From NCBI GenBank assembly GCA_029777735.1, contig JAKORR010000651.1, positions 1 to 9,125 on the forward strand: a stretch of 9,125 nucleotides of DNA, read 5' to 3'. The notes beneath the pieces are model-generated. The model was not told the origin of the DNA and made no database searches. It saw nothing but the letters and a program-made list of their open reading frames with translations. The position numbers and the translations under genes were made by a program. Origin of the DNA: Armatimonadota bacterium (lineage in GTDB: Bacteria; Armatimonadota; Zipacnadia; Zipacnadales; FEN-943). This document shows, piece after piece, positions 1-6,847 of this stretch; within the stretch, counting starts at the first letter, position 1; every line of letters starts with the position of its first letter.

Positions 1-180
1 CTCCGCAAAGGGTGGATAAGCCTCGGAGATGGCGGCCACGGCTAGGAAAAGCATCAGGGAGATAAGGCCTTGGATAATGTGGTCGAGAACCGCAGCCAGA
101 AAGCGAGCCCCAAAGCCCGCGAGGGCATAGGAAAACCGCACATGCTCGGGCGTCTCGATATCCAGGCGGTCCTGGTTCAT
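1..180 (-). CDS. RDD-family integral membrane protein, N-terminal part (runs off the window)
   Basis: Reading the reverse complement from the ATG at 180-178 gives 60 codons without a stop, continuing past the window edge. The product opens with a short polar stretch (MNQDRLDIETPEHVRF), then an A-G-F-G-A-R-F-L-A-A-V-L-D-H segment leading into a hydrophobic helix. This is the usual entry into the first membrane segment of RDD-domain proteins, named for conserved Arg and Asp residues: here the R of GARF and the D of VLDH. RDD proteins are small multi-pass membrane proteins, mostly of unknown role. A divergent RDD/SpoIIM pair is a recurrent bacterial arrangement, often near MoxR ATPase and DUF58 genes, which supports the call. 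A weak purine-rich stretch (GAAGAG) lies about 8 bases before the start. The C-terminal membrane segments are not visible here. Confidence 0.8.
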   Translation of the reverse strand, partial: MNQDRLDIETPEHVRFSYALAGFGARFLAAVLDHIIQGLISLMLFLAVAAISEAYPPFAE

Positions 181-1246
181 GATCAGCTCTTCGTCACTCG
201 GAGGTAGGCCATCAGTACCACAGGAAGGCAATCCGCGGCAAGCACGTTGGCGCGAGCTAGACGAGTTGCTGCGTCGGGTGGACGCCACCGGCCTACGCAG
301 TCTTGGGCCGGACGGTCTTGAACGCCTGGCGTTGCTCTACCGTGCGACCACCACCGACCTCGCGCGAGCGCAGAGCGAGGGCTGGCCGCGGCCAGTGCGA
401 GAATATCTCAACGAGCTGGTGGCCCGTGCCCACGCTCGGGTCTATGCCGCACAGCCCCGCTCCCGTGTAGGATTGGTAGTCTACTTCCTCGGCGTGGTGC
501 CCACGACCTTCCGCCGTCGGTGGCTCTATGTGGCGGCCAGTGCTGCGCTGACGGTCGTCGTGTCAATGGCCGTCTATCTCGCCGTGTGCTCCGATCCGCC
601 GCTGGCGGAAGAACTTCTGGGCAGCTTTGCAGGCGCCATCGAGGAATTCGCCACCAGTAGCAGGCCCGCAGGCAAGTATTTCTCCGAGCAGCCCTTTGTC
701 CAGTACTTGGGCGGCGGGTCCTTCTCGTCTTTTCTCTTCCTACACAACTTTAAGGTTGCCGTGCTCTGCTTCGCGGCGGGTGTGCTGCTGGGCCTGGGCA
801 CGCTGTACATGCTGATAACCAACGCCATCATGCTCGGCGTCTTCTTTGGTGTAGGGGCCAACGCGGGGGCTCTGACCAAGCTCGCATCGGTGGTGGCGCC
901 GCATGGTGCGTTGGAGATACCGGCCATCTTCGTAGCGGCCGGAGGCGGCTTGCTGATGGGCCATGCTCTCGTGAGCCCGGGCAAATGGCGTAGGGTCGAT
1001 GCCCTGCGGTTGGCAGCCCAGGATGCTTTGGCGTTGCTAGTTTCTGCCGTACCCCTGTTTCTCGCGGCGGGCATCATCGAGGGCAACCTGAGTCCCCGCT
1101 TTGAGGGATTCTTCGGCAATGACACCTCGCGGTTTATCTTCGCCGTGGGCGTGTTCGTCGTTATGCTTCTGTACCTGCTGTGCGGCGACAGGGTGCTGTC
1201 GGAGGGCTACCGACGCTTGATACCCACGCCGCCGCCGTGGCCCTAG
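179..1246 (+). CDS. SpoIIM-family (DUF95) multi-pass membrane protein
   Basis: The 355-residue product has a soluble helical N-terminus (about 20-95) with the W-x-x-L-x-x-L-L pattern and a conserved-looking stretch ending in LVARAHARVY. About six hydrophobic segments follow, near 115-137, 189-212, 213-230, 236-262, 282-301 and 317-335. The sequence HGALEIPAI (242-250) carries the His and Glu characteristic of the SpoIIM family. Membership does not imply sporulation, because the family is widespread in non-sporulating bacteria and its molecular function there is not settled. The ATG at 179 overlaps the start of the divergent RDD gene by two bases. No good in-frame alternative lies close downstream: a GGAGGT at 200-205 is followed by no in-frame start at normal spacing. 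The next gene begins 57 bp after the stop, and a five-pair hairpin (1248-1261) follows the stop without a T-run. Confidence 0.88.
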   Translation: MISSSSLGGRPSVPQEGNPRQARWRELDELLRRVDATGLRSLGPDGLERLALLYRATTTDLARAQSEGWPRPVREYLNELVARAHARVYAAQPRSRVGLVVYFLGVVPTTFRRRWLYVAASAALTVVVSMAVYLAVCSDPPLAEELLGSFAGAIEEFATSSRPAGKYFSEQPFVQYLGGGSFSSFLFLHNFKVAVLCFAAGVLLGLGTLYMLITNAIMLGVFFGVGANAGALTKLASVVAPHGALEIPAIFVAAGGGLLMGHALVSPGKWRRVDALRLAAQDALALLVSAVPLFLAAGIIEGNLSPRFEGFFGNDTSRFIFAVGVFVVMLLYLLCGDRVLSEGYRRLIPTPPPWP

Positions 1247-1291
1247 CGTGCTCGCCAGCACCGCCAAGCCGGAAGGGGCCCGTCGCTCTTT

Positions 1292-1299
1292 GGAGGTGA
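1292..1299 (+). promoter_or_regulatory. Strong Shine-Dalgarno selecting a TTG start
   Basis: GGAGGTGA, nearly perfectly complementary to the 3' end of 16S rRNA, lies four bases before TTG at 1304. It is the main reason to accept the TTG as the start of the GT9 gene rather than a later codon. Confidence 0.75.
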
Positions 1300-1303
1300 C
1301 TCC

Positions 1304-2563
1304 TTGGATCCTGATCAGGCACGCAGGCTCGATCGGCTTCTCACGCCGATGTGCTCGGCGGTGGGCACGCTGCGACGCCTGGTGGGTGGACGGCCCGCGC
1401 GGTTGCTGATCGAGGGTGACTCCCTTCCGGAAGTGGCAGGGCACTCGACTGTCGTCGTCAAGCTCGCGGGCCTGGGCAGCCTGTCCTTCCTCGCGCCTAT
1501 TCTCCGGGCCTACGCCGAAGCTCTGGCTCCTGCTGACCAGTATCTTGTTACCCAGCAGGAGAACCGTGGACTGCTGGACCTGTTGGACTGGCGCGTCAAG
1601 CCCCTGTACCTGGAGGCCGGCAGGGCGCGGGAGAGTCTGGGCGGCGGACTGGGCCTGCTGCGGCAGGTGCGGGCCCTGCGACCAGCGGCTGTGGTAGACA
1701 TTGAGTACTACTCGCGTGCCTGCACGCTGCTGAGCCTGGCGAGCGGCAGCCCGATTCGTCTTGGCTTTGCCGAGGCTCCTTGGCGGCGAAACCTGCGCAC
1801 TCACGCGGTGCCCTGGAATCCTCGCTGGCACTTGGCTAAGGTCACGGCATGGGTGCTGGGCAAGCTGGCTGGGGCCGATGTGGAGGCCCCAGCAGTCCTG
1901 CCTCTCGCGCCGGGAGTGCTGGGTGAGTGCCCGGTCGAAAGGCTGCCCGACCGCCGCCTGGTGTGTGTAAACGTCAACACCAGCGTGCTGGGTGTGGAGG
2001 GGCGCCTGCCGCTCCCACACTTCCGCCGAATGCTGAGCCGACTGGCGGCCGAGACGGCGGTGCAACTCGTTTTCATCGGAAGCAGAGGAGAGGCACCCTT
2101 CGTGAAGCAGGTTGTGGAGTTCATCGGCGAAGTGGCGCCCTTGGTCAACGTCTCGGGTCAGACCAGCCTACGCGAGCTCTTGTCTCTCCTTTGGCATGCC
2201 GATCTGCTCATCACGAACGACACAGGGCCTCTGCACTTCGCCGTAGGATTGAGCACGCCCACTCTGTCCTTCTTCGGCCCGGCCAACCCGGCCAACTTTG
2301 GGCCGCGCGAAGGCCCTCACACTATCGCCTGCAGCGACGCGGTTTGCAGTCCATGCATCAGCGAGCGAAACATGAAGAAGCCACCCTGCAGGGGGCGTAA
2401 CGTCTGCCTGGCCGCCTTGGATCCCGAAGACCTCGGACGCCTTGCGGCCGAGGCTCTGCTGACACCGCCGGACGCGCCGCGTGTGGTCAGGCCGCGACTG
2501 CTGCCAGCAGATGAGATGGAGAAGGTATTCGCGCGAGACAGCGGTGCGGAGGTGCGGCAGTGA
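1304..2563 (+). CDS. Glycosyltransferase family 9 (ADP-heptose:LPS heptosyltransferase-like)
   Basis: The 419-residue protein is a cytoplasmic GT-B-type enzyme expected to transfer a sugar from an activated nucleotide donor to a surface glycan or lipid. The acceptor-side N-terminal domain shows KLAGLGSLSF (53-62), matching the usual K-x-x-G-x-G-D/S-x family start. The C-terminal donor domain carries the GT9 signature TNDTGPLHFAVGL (304-316), followed by P-T-L-S-F-F-G. A cysteine group at 343, 348, 351, 362 and 368 (C-S-P-C, then PPC and C-L-A) is typical of many GT9 members. The exact donor and acceptor cannot be read from sequence, and GT9 genes also occur in bacteria without classical LPS. 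A strong SD sits before the TTG start. The stop overlaps the next gene's GTG (GTGA), so the two are probably co-translated in one glycan-assembly unit. Confidence 0.9.
   Translation: MDPDQARRLDRLLTPMCSAVGTLRRLVGGRPARLLIEGDSLPEVAGHSTVVVKLAGLGSLSFLAPILRAYAEALAPADQYLVTQQENRGLLDLLDWRVKPLYLEAGRARESLGGGLGLLRQVRALRPAAVVDIEYYSRACTLLSLASGSPIRLGFAEAPWRRNLRTHAVPWNPRWHLAKVTAWVLGKLAGADVEAPAVLPLAPGVLGECPVERLPDRRLVCVNVNTSVLGVEGRLPLPHFRRMLSRLAAETAVQLVFIGSRGEAPFVKQVVEFIGEVAPLVNVSGQTSLRELLSLLWHADLLITNDTGPLHFAVGLSTPTLSFFGPANPANFGPREGPHTIACSDAVCSPCISERNMKKPPCRGRNVCLAALDPEDLGRLAAEALLTPPDAPRVVRPRLLPADEMEKVFARDSGAEVRQ
2548..2553 (+). promoter_or_regulatory. Shine-Dalgarno for the overlapping GT-C gene
   Basis: GGAGGT lies inside the end of the GT9 coding sequence, six bases before GTG at 2560. 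Together with the four-base GTGA overlap it fixes the start of the downstream membrane glycosyltransferase and suggests translational coupling. Confidence 0.7.
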
Positions 2564-4014
2564 CAGCCGACAAAGAACCCGAGGGGCAAGCGGATACAGA
2601 GAGCCGGCTCGAGGAACTGACAGGCAGAGGAGACACCATTCCGCTGCGCGTTCTTATCCTGCCCGCGGTCGTGCTGACTCTTCTGTCCCTTACTTATAGT
2701 TACTGCATTCCCCTTGGGTATGGCCCCGACGAACCGCGTCACTATGCCTTTGTACGCCTGCTGTGGGTTGGCCATCAGCTCTCTCGCGTCATGCCTGACG
2801 GCAGCGAGTTGGGCAACGCCATCGCCATTCACCCGCCGACGTACTACTTGGTCGAGGGGCTGTTATGGTACCCAGGGCACTGGCTGGGCCAGGCTCTAGC
2901 GCCCTACGCACGCGAGGGACTGTTGCGCCGACTCATTCTTGGGGCGGAACCGGCCTGGGTGCCAGATCACCTGCTGGCCGAAGCCTTCACCTATCGCCTG
3001 ATGCGGCTGACCTCGCCGCTGTGGGGTCTCGCGACCCTAGCGCTGGTGTTTCTTGCTCTCAGGCGTCTGTGGCCCACTTTGCCACGGCTAGTATTAGGGG
3101 TGACGTGGTTGATAGCACTGTGGCCCCATATGCTGATGAACTTTGGTACGATCACTAATGACTGTGGGGCCAATTTTGGTGGTGCCCTCTTTGTGTGGTA
3201 CTGGGCCTGTCGCGCACCGCGGACTACAGGCGACTGGCGCCACGCGGCTTGGGCTGGTGCTATTGTGGGTCTCGGGGCGATGCTCAAAGGCCAGCTCTTG
3301 CTCTGCTTGACGCCAGTGATGATCGTAGGACTGGCCTGGCCCTATGGCTGGCGTTTTTGGAGCGAGGGGAACTTCTGGCGACAGGTGTTCGTGGCCCTCT
3401 TAGTGCTAGGCGTAATCGCGGGGCCTTGGTACGGGCGCAATCTGCTCCTGTACGGTCAGATTAACTACGTGGCCCCAGGCTATGCGCCGATTCCGCAGGG
3501 CATGAGCTTTCTTGATGCCGTGCTCACGGGTCTGGTAGGCCAAATCCTGCTCGCGACAGCGAGTGGATTGTTTCGCAGCCTGTGGGCACAGGTAGGATGG
3601 TTCCCGGACGCTCTCGCTCCCCTTCTCTATGCTTCACTCGGCATCCTAACGGGGGCGGCCGTGATCGGCCTTGCCCTGGGCGTTGCAGCCTGGCACAAGT
3701 CTCATTCCTCCCTGAGCCTGGAGCGCTCACGGGCCCTGGCGATGCTCTTTCTCCCTTACCCGCTCATCCTACTGCTCAACATCTATGTGGTACTGTTCGT
3801 GCACTTCGGAACTCACCAAGGAGCCAGGTACCACCTCTTTGCGCTGCCAGGGCTGTCGACGGCGCTAGTGTGGGGATGGCTAAAACTCCCCCGAGGATCT
3901 TGGGTGCTCGTCGCCGCGCTGGCACTATTTGTCGTGCTCAACGCCGTCAGCGTGACCAACATCCTGACCTACCTGAACCCGACCTACGGCACATCGGTCC
4001 TTATTGGGCAGTAA
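2560..4014 (+). CDS. Polytopic GT-C-type membrane glycosyltransferase, DUF2142/GT39-like
   Basis: The 484-residue protein has a charged cytoplasmic N-terminus of about 27 residues and roughly ten hydrophobic helices. After the first helix comes GYGPDEPRHY (53-62). The Asp57-Glu58 pair and nearby His61 sit where GT-C enzymes, which use polyprenyl-phosphate sugars, carry their first-loop acidic motif. IHPPTYY (90-96) and TITNDC (197-202) occur in later loops. A late HFGTHQGARYHLFALPG segment (415-431) resembles the QGRY-x-x-P-x-L-P motif of DUF2142 proteins. It likely transfers a lipid-linked sugar onto a glycan or protein outside the membrane; this role is inferred from the fold class. It overlaps GT9 by four bases, consistent with a two-step surface glycan pathway. 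The exact family (DUF2142, GT39 or GT83) is uncertain. Confidence 0.8.
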   Translation: MTADKEPEGQADTESRLEELTGRGDTIPLRVLILPAVVLTLLSLTYSYCIPLGYGPDEPRHYAFVRLLWVGHQLSRVMPDGSELGNAIAIHPPTYYLVEGLLWYPGHWLGQALAPYAREGLLRRLILGAEPAWVPDHLLAEAFTYRLMRLTSPLWGLATLALVFLALRRLWPTLPRLVLGVTWLIALWPHMLMNFGTITNDCGANFGGALFVWYWACRAPRTTGDWRHAAWAGAIVGLGAMLKGQLLLCLTPVMIVGLAWPYGWRFWSEGNFWRQVFVALLVLGVIAGPWYGRNLLLYGQINYVAPGYAPIPQGMSFLDAVLTGLVGQILLATASGLFRSLWAQVGWFPDALAPLLYASLGILTGAAVIGLALGVAAWHKSHSSLSLERSRALAMLFLPYPLILLLNIYVVLFVHFGTHQGARYHLFALPGLSTALVWGWLKLPRGSWVLVAALALFVVLNAVSVTNILTYLNPTYGTSVLIGQ

Positions 4015-4228
4015 CCCTGGAACCGCGGTGGATGGAACACAGCGCTATCCCCGCGCTGTTGGGAAGCTATGCGGCTTTCGTTCTTGGGGAGCACTGCCCT
4101 GAAAGAGCCAACAGCTTCTCTATTCTATCCGCCGATGGGAGCTCCGCCCAGAGTGTGCTTTTTGCGTCCTCTAACCCTGGCAGGGTAATGGCGCGGCGCC
4201 TATGGGATAGTGGATGTGGGGCAGCGGG
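4015..4228. other. Convergent intergenic gap with small palindromes
   Basis: This gap separates the stops of two convergent genes and shows no convincing coding sequence. It contains a perfect seven-pair hairpin, ACAGCGC / GCGCTGT (4039-4045 and 4053-4059, 7-base loop), and a compact palindrome ACCCTG-G-CAGGGT (4174-4186). The 9-mer TAACCCTGG occurs at 4012-4020 and again at 4172-4180. Neither hairpin is followed by a T-run on either strand, so a classical intrinsic terminator is not shown. They may still serve as a two-sided transcription end. Confidence 0.4.
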
Positions 4229-6847
4229 TCAAGCAAGGAGTGCGCGAACGCCGCGTGCCATGGCCTCAACGGCGGCCTCAGGAGTCAGGCTTCCGCAAAG
4301 CATCGAGTGGAGGTGGCGCTGCATAATGGACGACACCTCCAGGTATCTGGGGATGTAGTGACGGCTGCGGGCCGTGAAGACTATTTCCTTGAGGACGTGG
4401 TAGTGCGGATGGGACGCTAATAGCTCGGGATCATCGTAGAGGGACTTGAGGGTGGGAAGAGCGCCGCCCCGGATAGCACGCTCCTTTTGGACCTGACGGT
4501 TGGTCATGAACTGGATGAACTGAGCGGCGGCAGCGGGGGCCTTGGCGTTGAGTGGGACGGCGTAGTGCCAACCGCCAAGGAAGGAGACGCTTCGTTCGCC
4601 GCGGGGGCCGCGAGGCGGCGGCGCGATGCCGATGCGGTCGTGCAGAGGGGATCCATGTTCCAGCATGGCCAAGGCAGCCGTGGGCAGCATGGTCAGGAAC
4701 AGCACCTTGCCGTCCCAGAACTCCTGCTGTGGCTCTAGGCCGCGCTGAGCGCCGGTGATATCCCGCGGCGTGATCCTGTGGACGTGCACTAGGTCGTGCA
4801 TGTAGCACGCCGCCTCATGCGCAGCGTCGTCCTCCAACATGACGTGGCCCTTGGCGTCGATTACGTCACCGCCGTTGCTCCAAAGATTCTGCAGAAAGGT
4901 GGAGCTGATCCCCTCGTAGAGATAGCCGGGAAAGACGTAGCCTTCCAGGTCCGGGTCGTTCTCTCCCTCCAGGACTGTCTTGGCTTGTTCGATTACCTCT
5001 TCCCAGGTGGAAGGAGGCGTTTCGAAGCCGTACTTGGCCAGCAAGTCCTTGCGGTAGAGAAGCACGCCACACAGAGCGATGGCAGGCACAGCGTAGAGAC
5101 GACCACCCACTGTGGCGCACTCGATCAGGTCGGACAGATGCTCCTCAGGGTCGGGGCAGAGATCATCAACGGGCGTGAGCTTGCGCGGGTCGATCATCTG
5201 CGGCATCCAGTACATGCAGAGCGGTAAGACACTTAGGTGGGTGTGGGGAGCGGCGAGGCTGCGTTCAATGGTAAGCCGTGCCTCGTCCGGATTATAGGGC
5301 AACGTCATCGGAATGGGCTGAACGTTGGGGTTGATCTGGGCGAAGCGGCGGAGAAGTTGCTCATTGAGTCGCTCGTCGAACTCTGTGAAGCTGCGTACAG
5401 CCAGAGTGATGGGAGTTGAGCGCGGCGCGCCGGCCATCACTCCCTCGGCGCCCTCGAAGCGTTCCAGAACCGTGAAGCCACCCGGGCCGATGATGTAGCG
5501 GCGTATGGCTTTGTCGTGATCCGTGCTCCGCATCTTCAGCACGGCCACCGACCGCTGAATCTCGCTCTCCAACTCGAGATACTTGAGCAGCACAATGCCG
5601 TCCACTATGACCGAGATATGTTCGGGCAGGGCGGCTGTCTGGCCGAACAGTTCGGGCACACCGATGGTCAGGATAGCGGTCGTGCCGCGGCGCCGCGCGT
5701 TCTCGACCAGACTGTAGACGGTCTCGCGCAGCCTGGCCGGATCTGCGATCGCTGCCGCCAAGTCGCTGAGACTATCCACCACCAAGCGGCTGGCTGGCAG
5801 CTCGTCCATGAGCTGCAGCACGCGGTGTGCAAAGGCATCCGGGTCCAGTCCCAGCGGCACCTCGTGGACAATTTCCACTAGGCCCTGCTCGACGTGCTTC
5901 CCAAGGTCCAGCCCGAGAGTGCAGGCCATTTGCAGCAGCCTGCCACGAGTCTCTTCGAAGGTCAGATACAGACCCGGCTCGCCAGCATCCGCCCCGGCGC
6001 AGATGAACTGCAGGGCGAGGGTGGTCTTGCCCACGCCCGCGCTGCCCGCCACAAGCGTCGCGCTGCCTCGTGGCAGGCCTCCGTCGAGCATTTGGTCGAG
6101 GCCCGCCATCCCACTGCTCACTACGTCTGGGTGCTGGGGAGCTTGCTTGTCGGATTCCGGCTCGACCTGTAGCCGCGGATAGACGACGAATCCTGTGCTC
6201 GTTATCTGGAAGGAGTGCTTGCCGGACCGGTTGGGTAGGCCCCGGCTCTTGAGAACTTCCACATAGCGGAAGCGGCGGCGATTCGCGTCTAGCTCATAAG
6301 TCAGCCTCAACGCCACGTCGGAGAGGTATTCTTCGAAGGGTACTAGGTCTGGGTCGGCACTGTGCAACTCCTTGGTAAGAATCGCGGTGACGCCGCTGCG
6401 CTTGAGGGCGTTGATGAGACTATAGACAGCCGTTCGCTGTGAGGTCCTTGGGGTGCCGTAGACGTAGAGGTGATCGAGGCTGTCAAGAACGACGGTGTCG
6501 ACCTCGTGGCTTCCGAGAAGAGTTCCCACCGGGCCCCCGCCGCTCTCAAGCTGTTCGAAGAGAAGATCGGGCGAAGTGCAGACGAGAGTCATCAAGCCCT
6601 TGCGCTCGAGGTCGGTCAGGTCCCAACCGAAGTTGGCCGCATCACGAAGAATCTGGCCTGGCAGTTCTTCAAGGGCAATAATGAGGCAACGCTGCCCTGC
6701 CCTAGCGCGACTAACCGCTATCTGAACGCCCAACGTGGTCTTGCCAGCGCCAGGGACACCTTCGATGAGAACGCAGCTACCCGCTGGGATACCACCGCCC
6801 ACGATCTCGTCAAGTCCGGGCACCCCGCTGGGAACCGGAAGGCTCAC
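4229..6847 (-). CDS. Tandem KaiC/RAD55-type ATPase fused to a family 1 solute-binding protein domain
   Basis: The 872-residue protein has three parts. RecA/KaiC domain 1 (about 1-230) has Walker A GVPGAGKT (30-37), the catalytic Glu pair 60-61 and Walker B ending at Asp122. Domain 2 (about 240-470) has Walker A GSAGVGKT (268-275), Glu298-Glu299, Walker B Asp358, and a KaiC-like KMRSTDHDKAIRRY stretch (438-451). Residues 478-872 (about 5416-4232) resemble an entire mature SBP_bac_1 protein of the sugar ABC-transporter type: GGRLYAVP (581-588), LLYRKDLLAKYGFETPPSTWEE (596-617), WDGKVLF (711-717), GGWHYAVP (758-765) and GGALPTLKSLYDDPEL (794-809). There is no signal peptide or membrane helix, so the binding domain should be cytoplasmic. 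I infer a ligand-regulated ATPase or signalling protein rather than a transport component. GTG start; AGGAGGT lies six bases upstream and overlaps the preceding gene's stop. The three domain calls are firm; the role is not known. Confidence 0.92.
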   Translation of the reverse strand: MSLPVPSGVPGLDEIVGGGIPAGSCVLIEGVPGAGKTTLGVQIAVSRARAGQRCLIIALEELPGQILRDAANFGWDLTDLERKGLMTLVCTSPDLLFEQLESGGGPVGTLLGSHEVDTVVLDSLDHLYVYGTPRTSQRTAVYSLINALKRSGVTAILTKELHSADPDLVPFEEYLSDVALRLTYELDANRRRFRYVEVLKSRGLPNRSGKHSFQITSTGFVVYPRLQVEPESDKQAPQHPDVVSSGMAGLDQMLDGGLPRGSATLVAGSAGVGKTTLALQFICAGADAGEPGLYLTFEETRGRLLQMACTLGLDLGKHVEQGLVEIVHEVPLGLDPDAFAHRVLQLMDELPASRLVVDSLSDLAAAIADPARLRETVYSLVENARRRGTTAILTIGVPELFGQTAALPEHISVIVDGIVLLKYLELESEIQRSVAVLKMRSTDHDKAIRRYIIGPGGFTVLERFEGAEGVMAGAPRSTPITLAVRSFTEFDERLNEQLLRRFAQINPNVQPIPMTLPYNPDEARLTIERSLAAPHTHLSVLPLCMYWMPQMIDPRKLTPVDDLCPDPEEHLSDLIECATVGGRLYAVPAIALCGVLLYRKDLLAKYGFETPPSTWEEVIEQAKTVLEGENDPDLEGYVFPGYLYEGISSTFLQNLWSNGGDVIDAKGHVMLEDDAAHEAACYMHDLVHVHRITPRDITGAQRGLEPQQEFWDGKVLFLTMLPTAALAMLEHGSPLHDRIGIAPPPRGPRGERSVSFLGGWHYAVPLNAKAPAAAAQFIQFMTNRQVQKERAIRGGALPTLKSLYDDPELLASHPHYHVLKEIVFTARSRHYIPRYLEVSSIMQRHLHSMLCGSLTPEAAVEAMARGVRALLA

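Noticed and set aside
1248..1261. Five-pair hairpin after the SpoIIM stop
   Set aside because: The stem is short and no T-run follows, so a terminator is not supported.
1037..2065. Long minus-strand open frame (342 codons) across the SpoIIM end and the GT9 gene
   Set aside because: It is Gln/Arg/Ala-rich with no motif and lies opposite a clear GT9 coding sequence. It is a high-GC antisense shadow.
3582..4358. Plus-strand open frame (258 codons) bridging the convergent gap
   Set aside because: It runs in a wrong frame of the GT-C gene and then antisense to the KaiC-SBP gene, and its product is Pro/Arg-rich without any recognisable feature.
4796..5227. Plus-strand frame of 143 codons opposite the SBP domain
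   Set aside because: It is the antisense shadow of a clearly conserved-looking SBP sequence, with no SD and no motif.
4229..5416. Idea that the SBP part is a separate exported transporter gene
   Set aside because: No start codon with SD, signal peptide or lipobox is seen at the junction, and no permease gene lies in the window.
4229..6847. Idea that the KaiC-SBP fusion is an assembly or sequencing artefact
   Set aside because: The frame is continuous through the junction, the GC-rich codon use looks the same on both sides, and both parts lie in one reading frame with complete domains. Read-level confirmation is still desirable.
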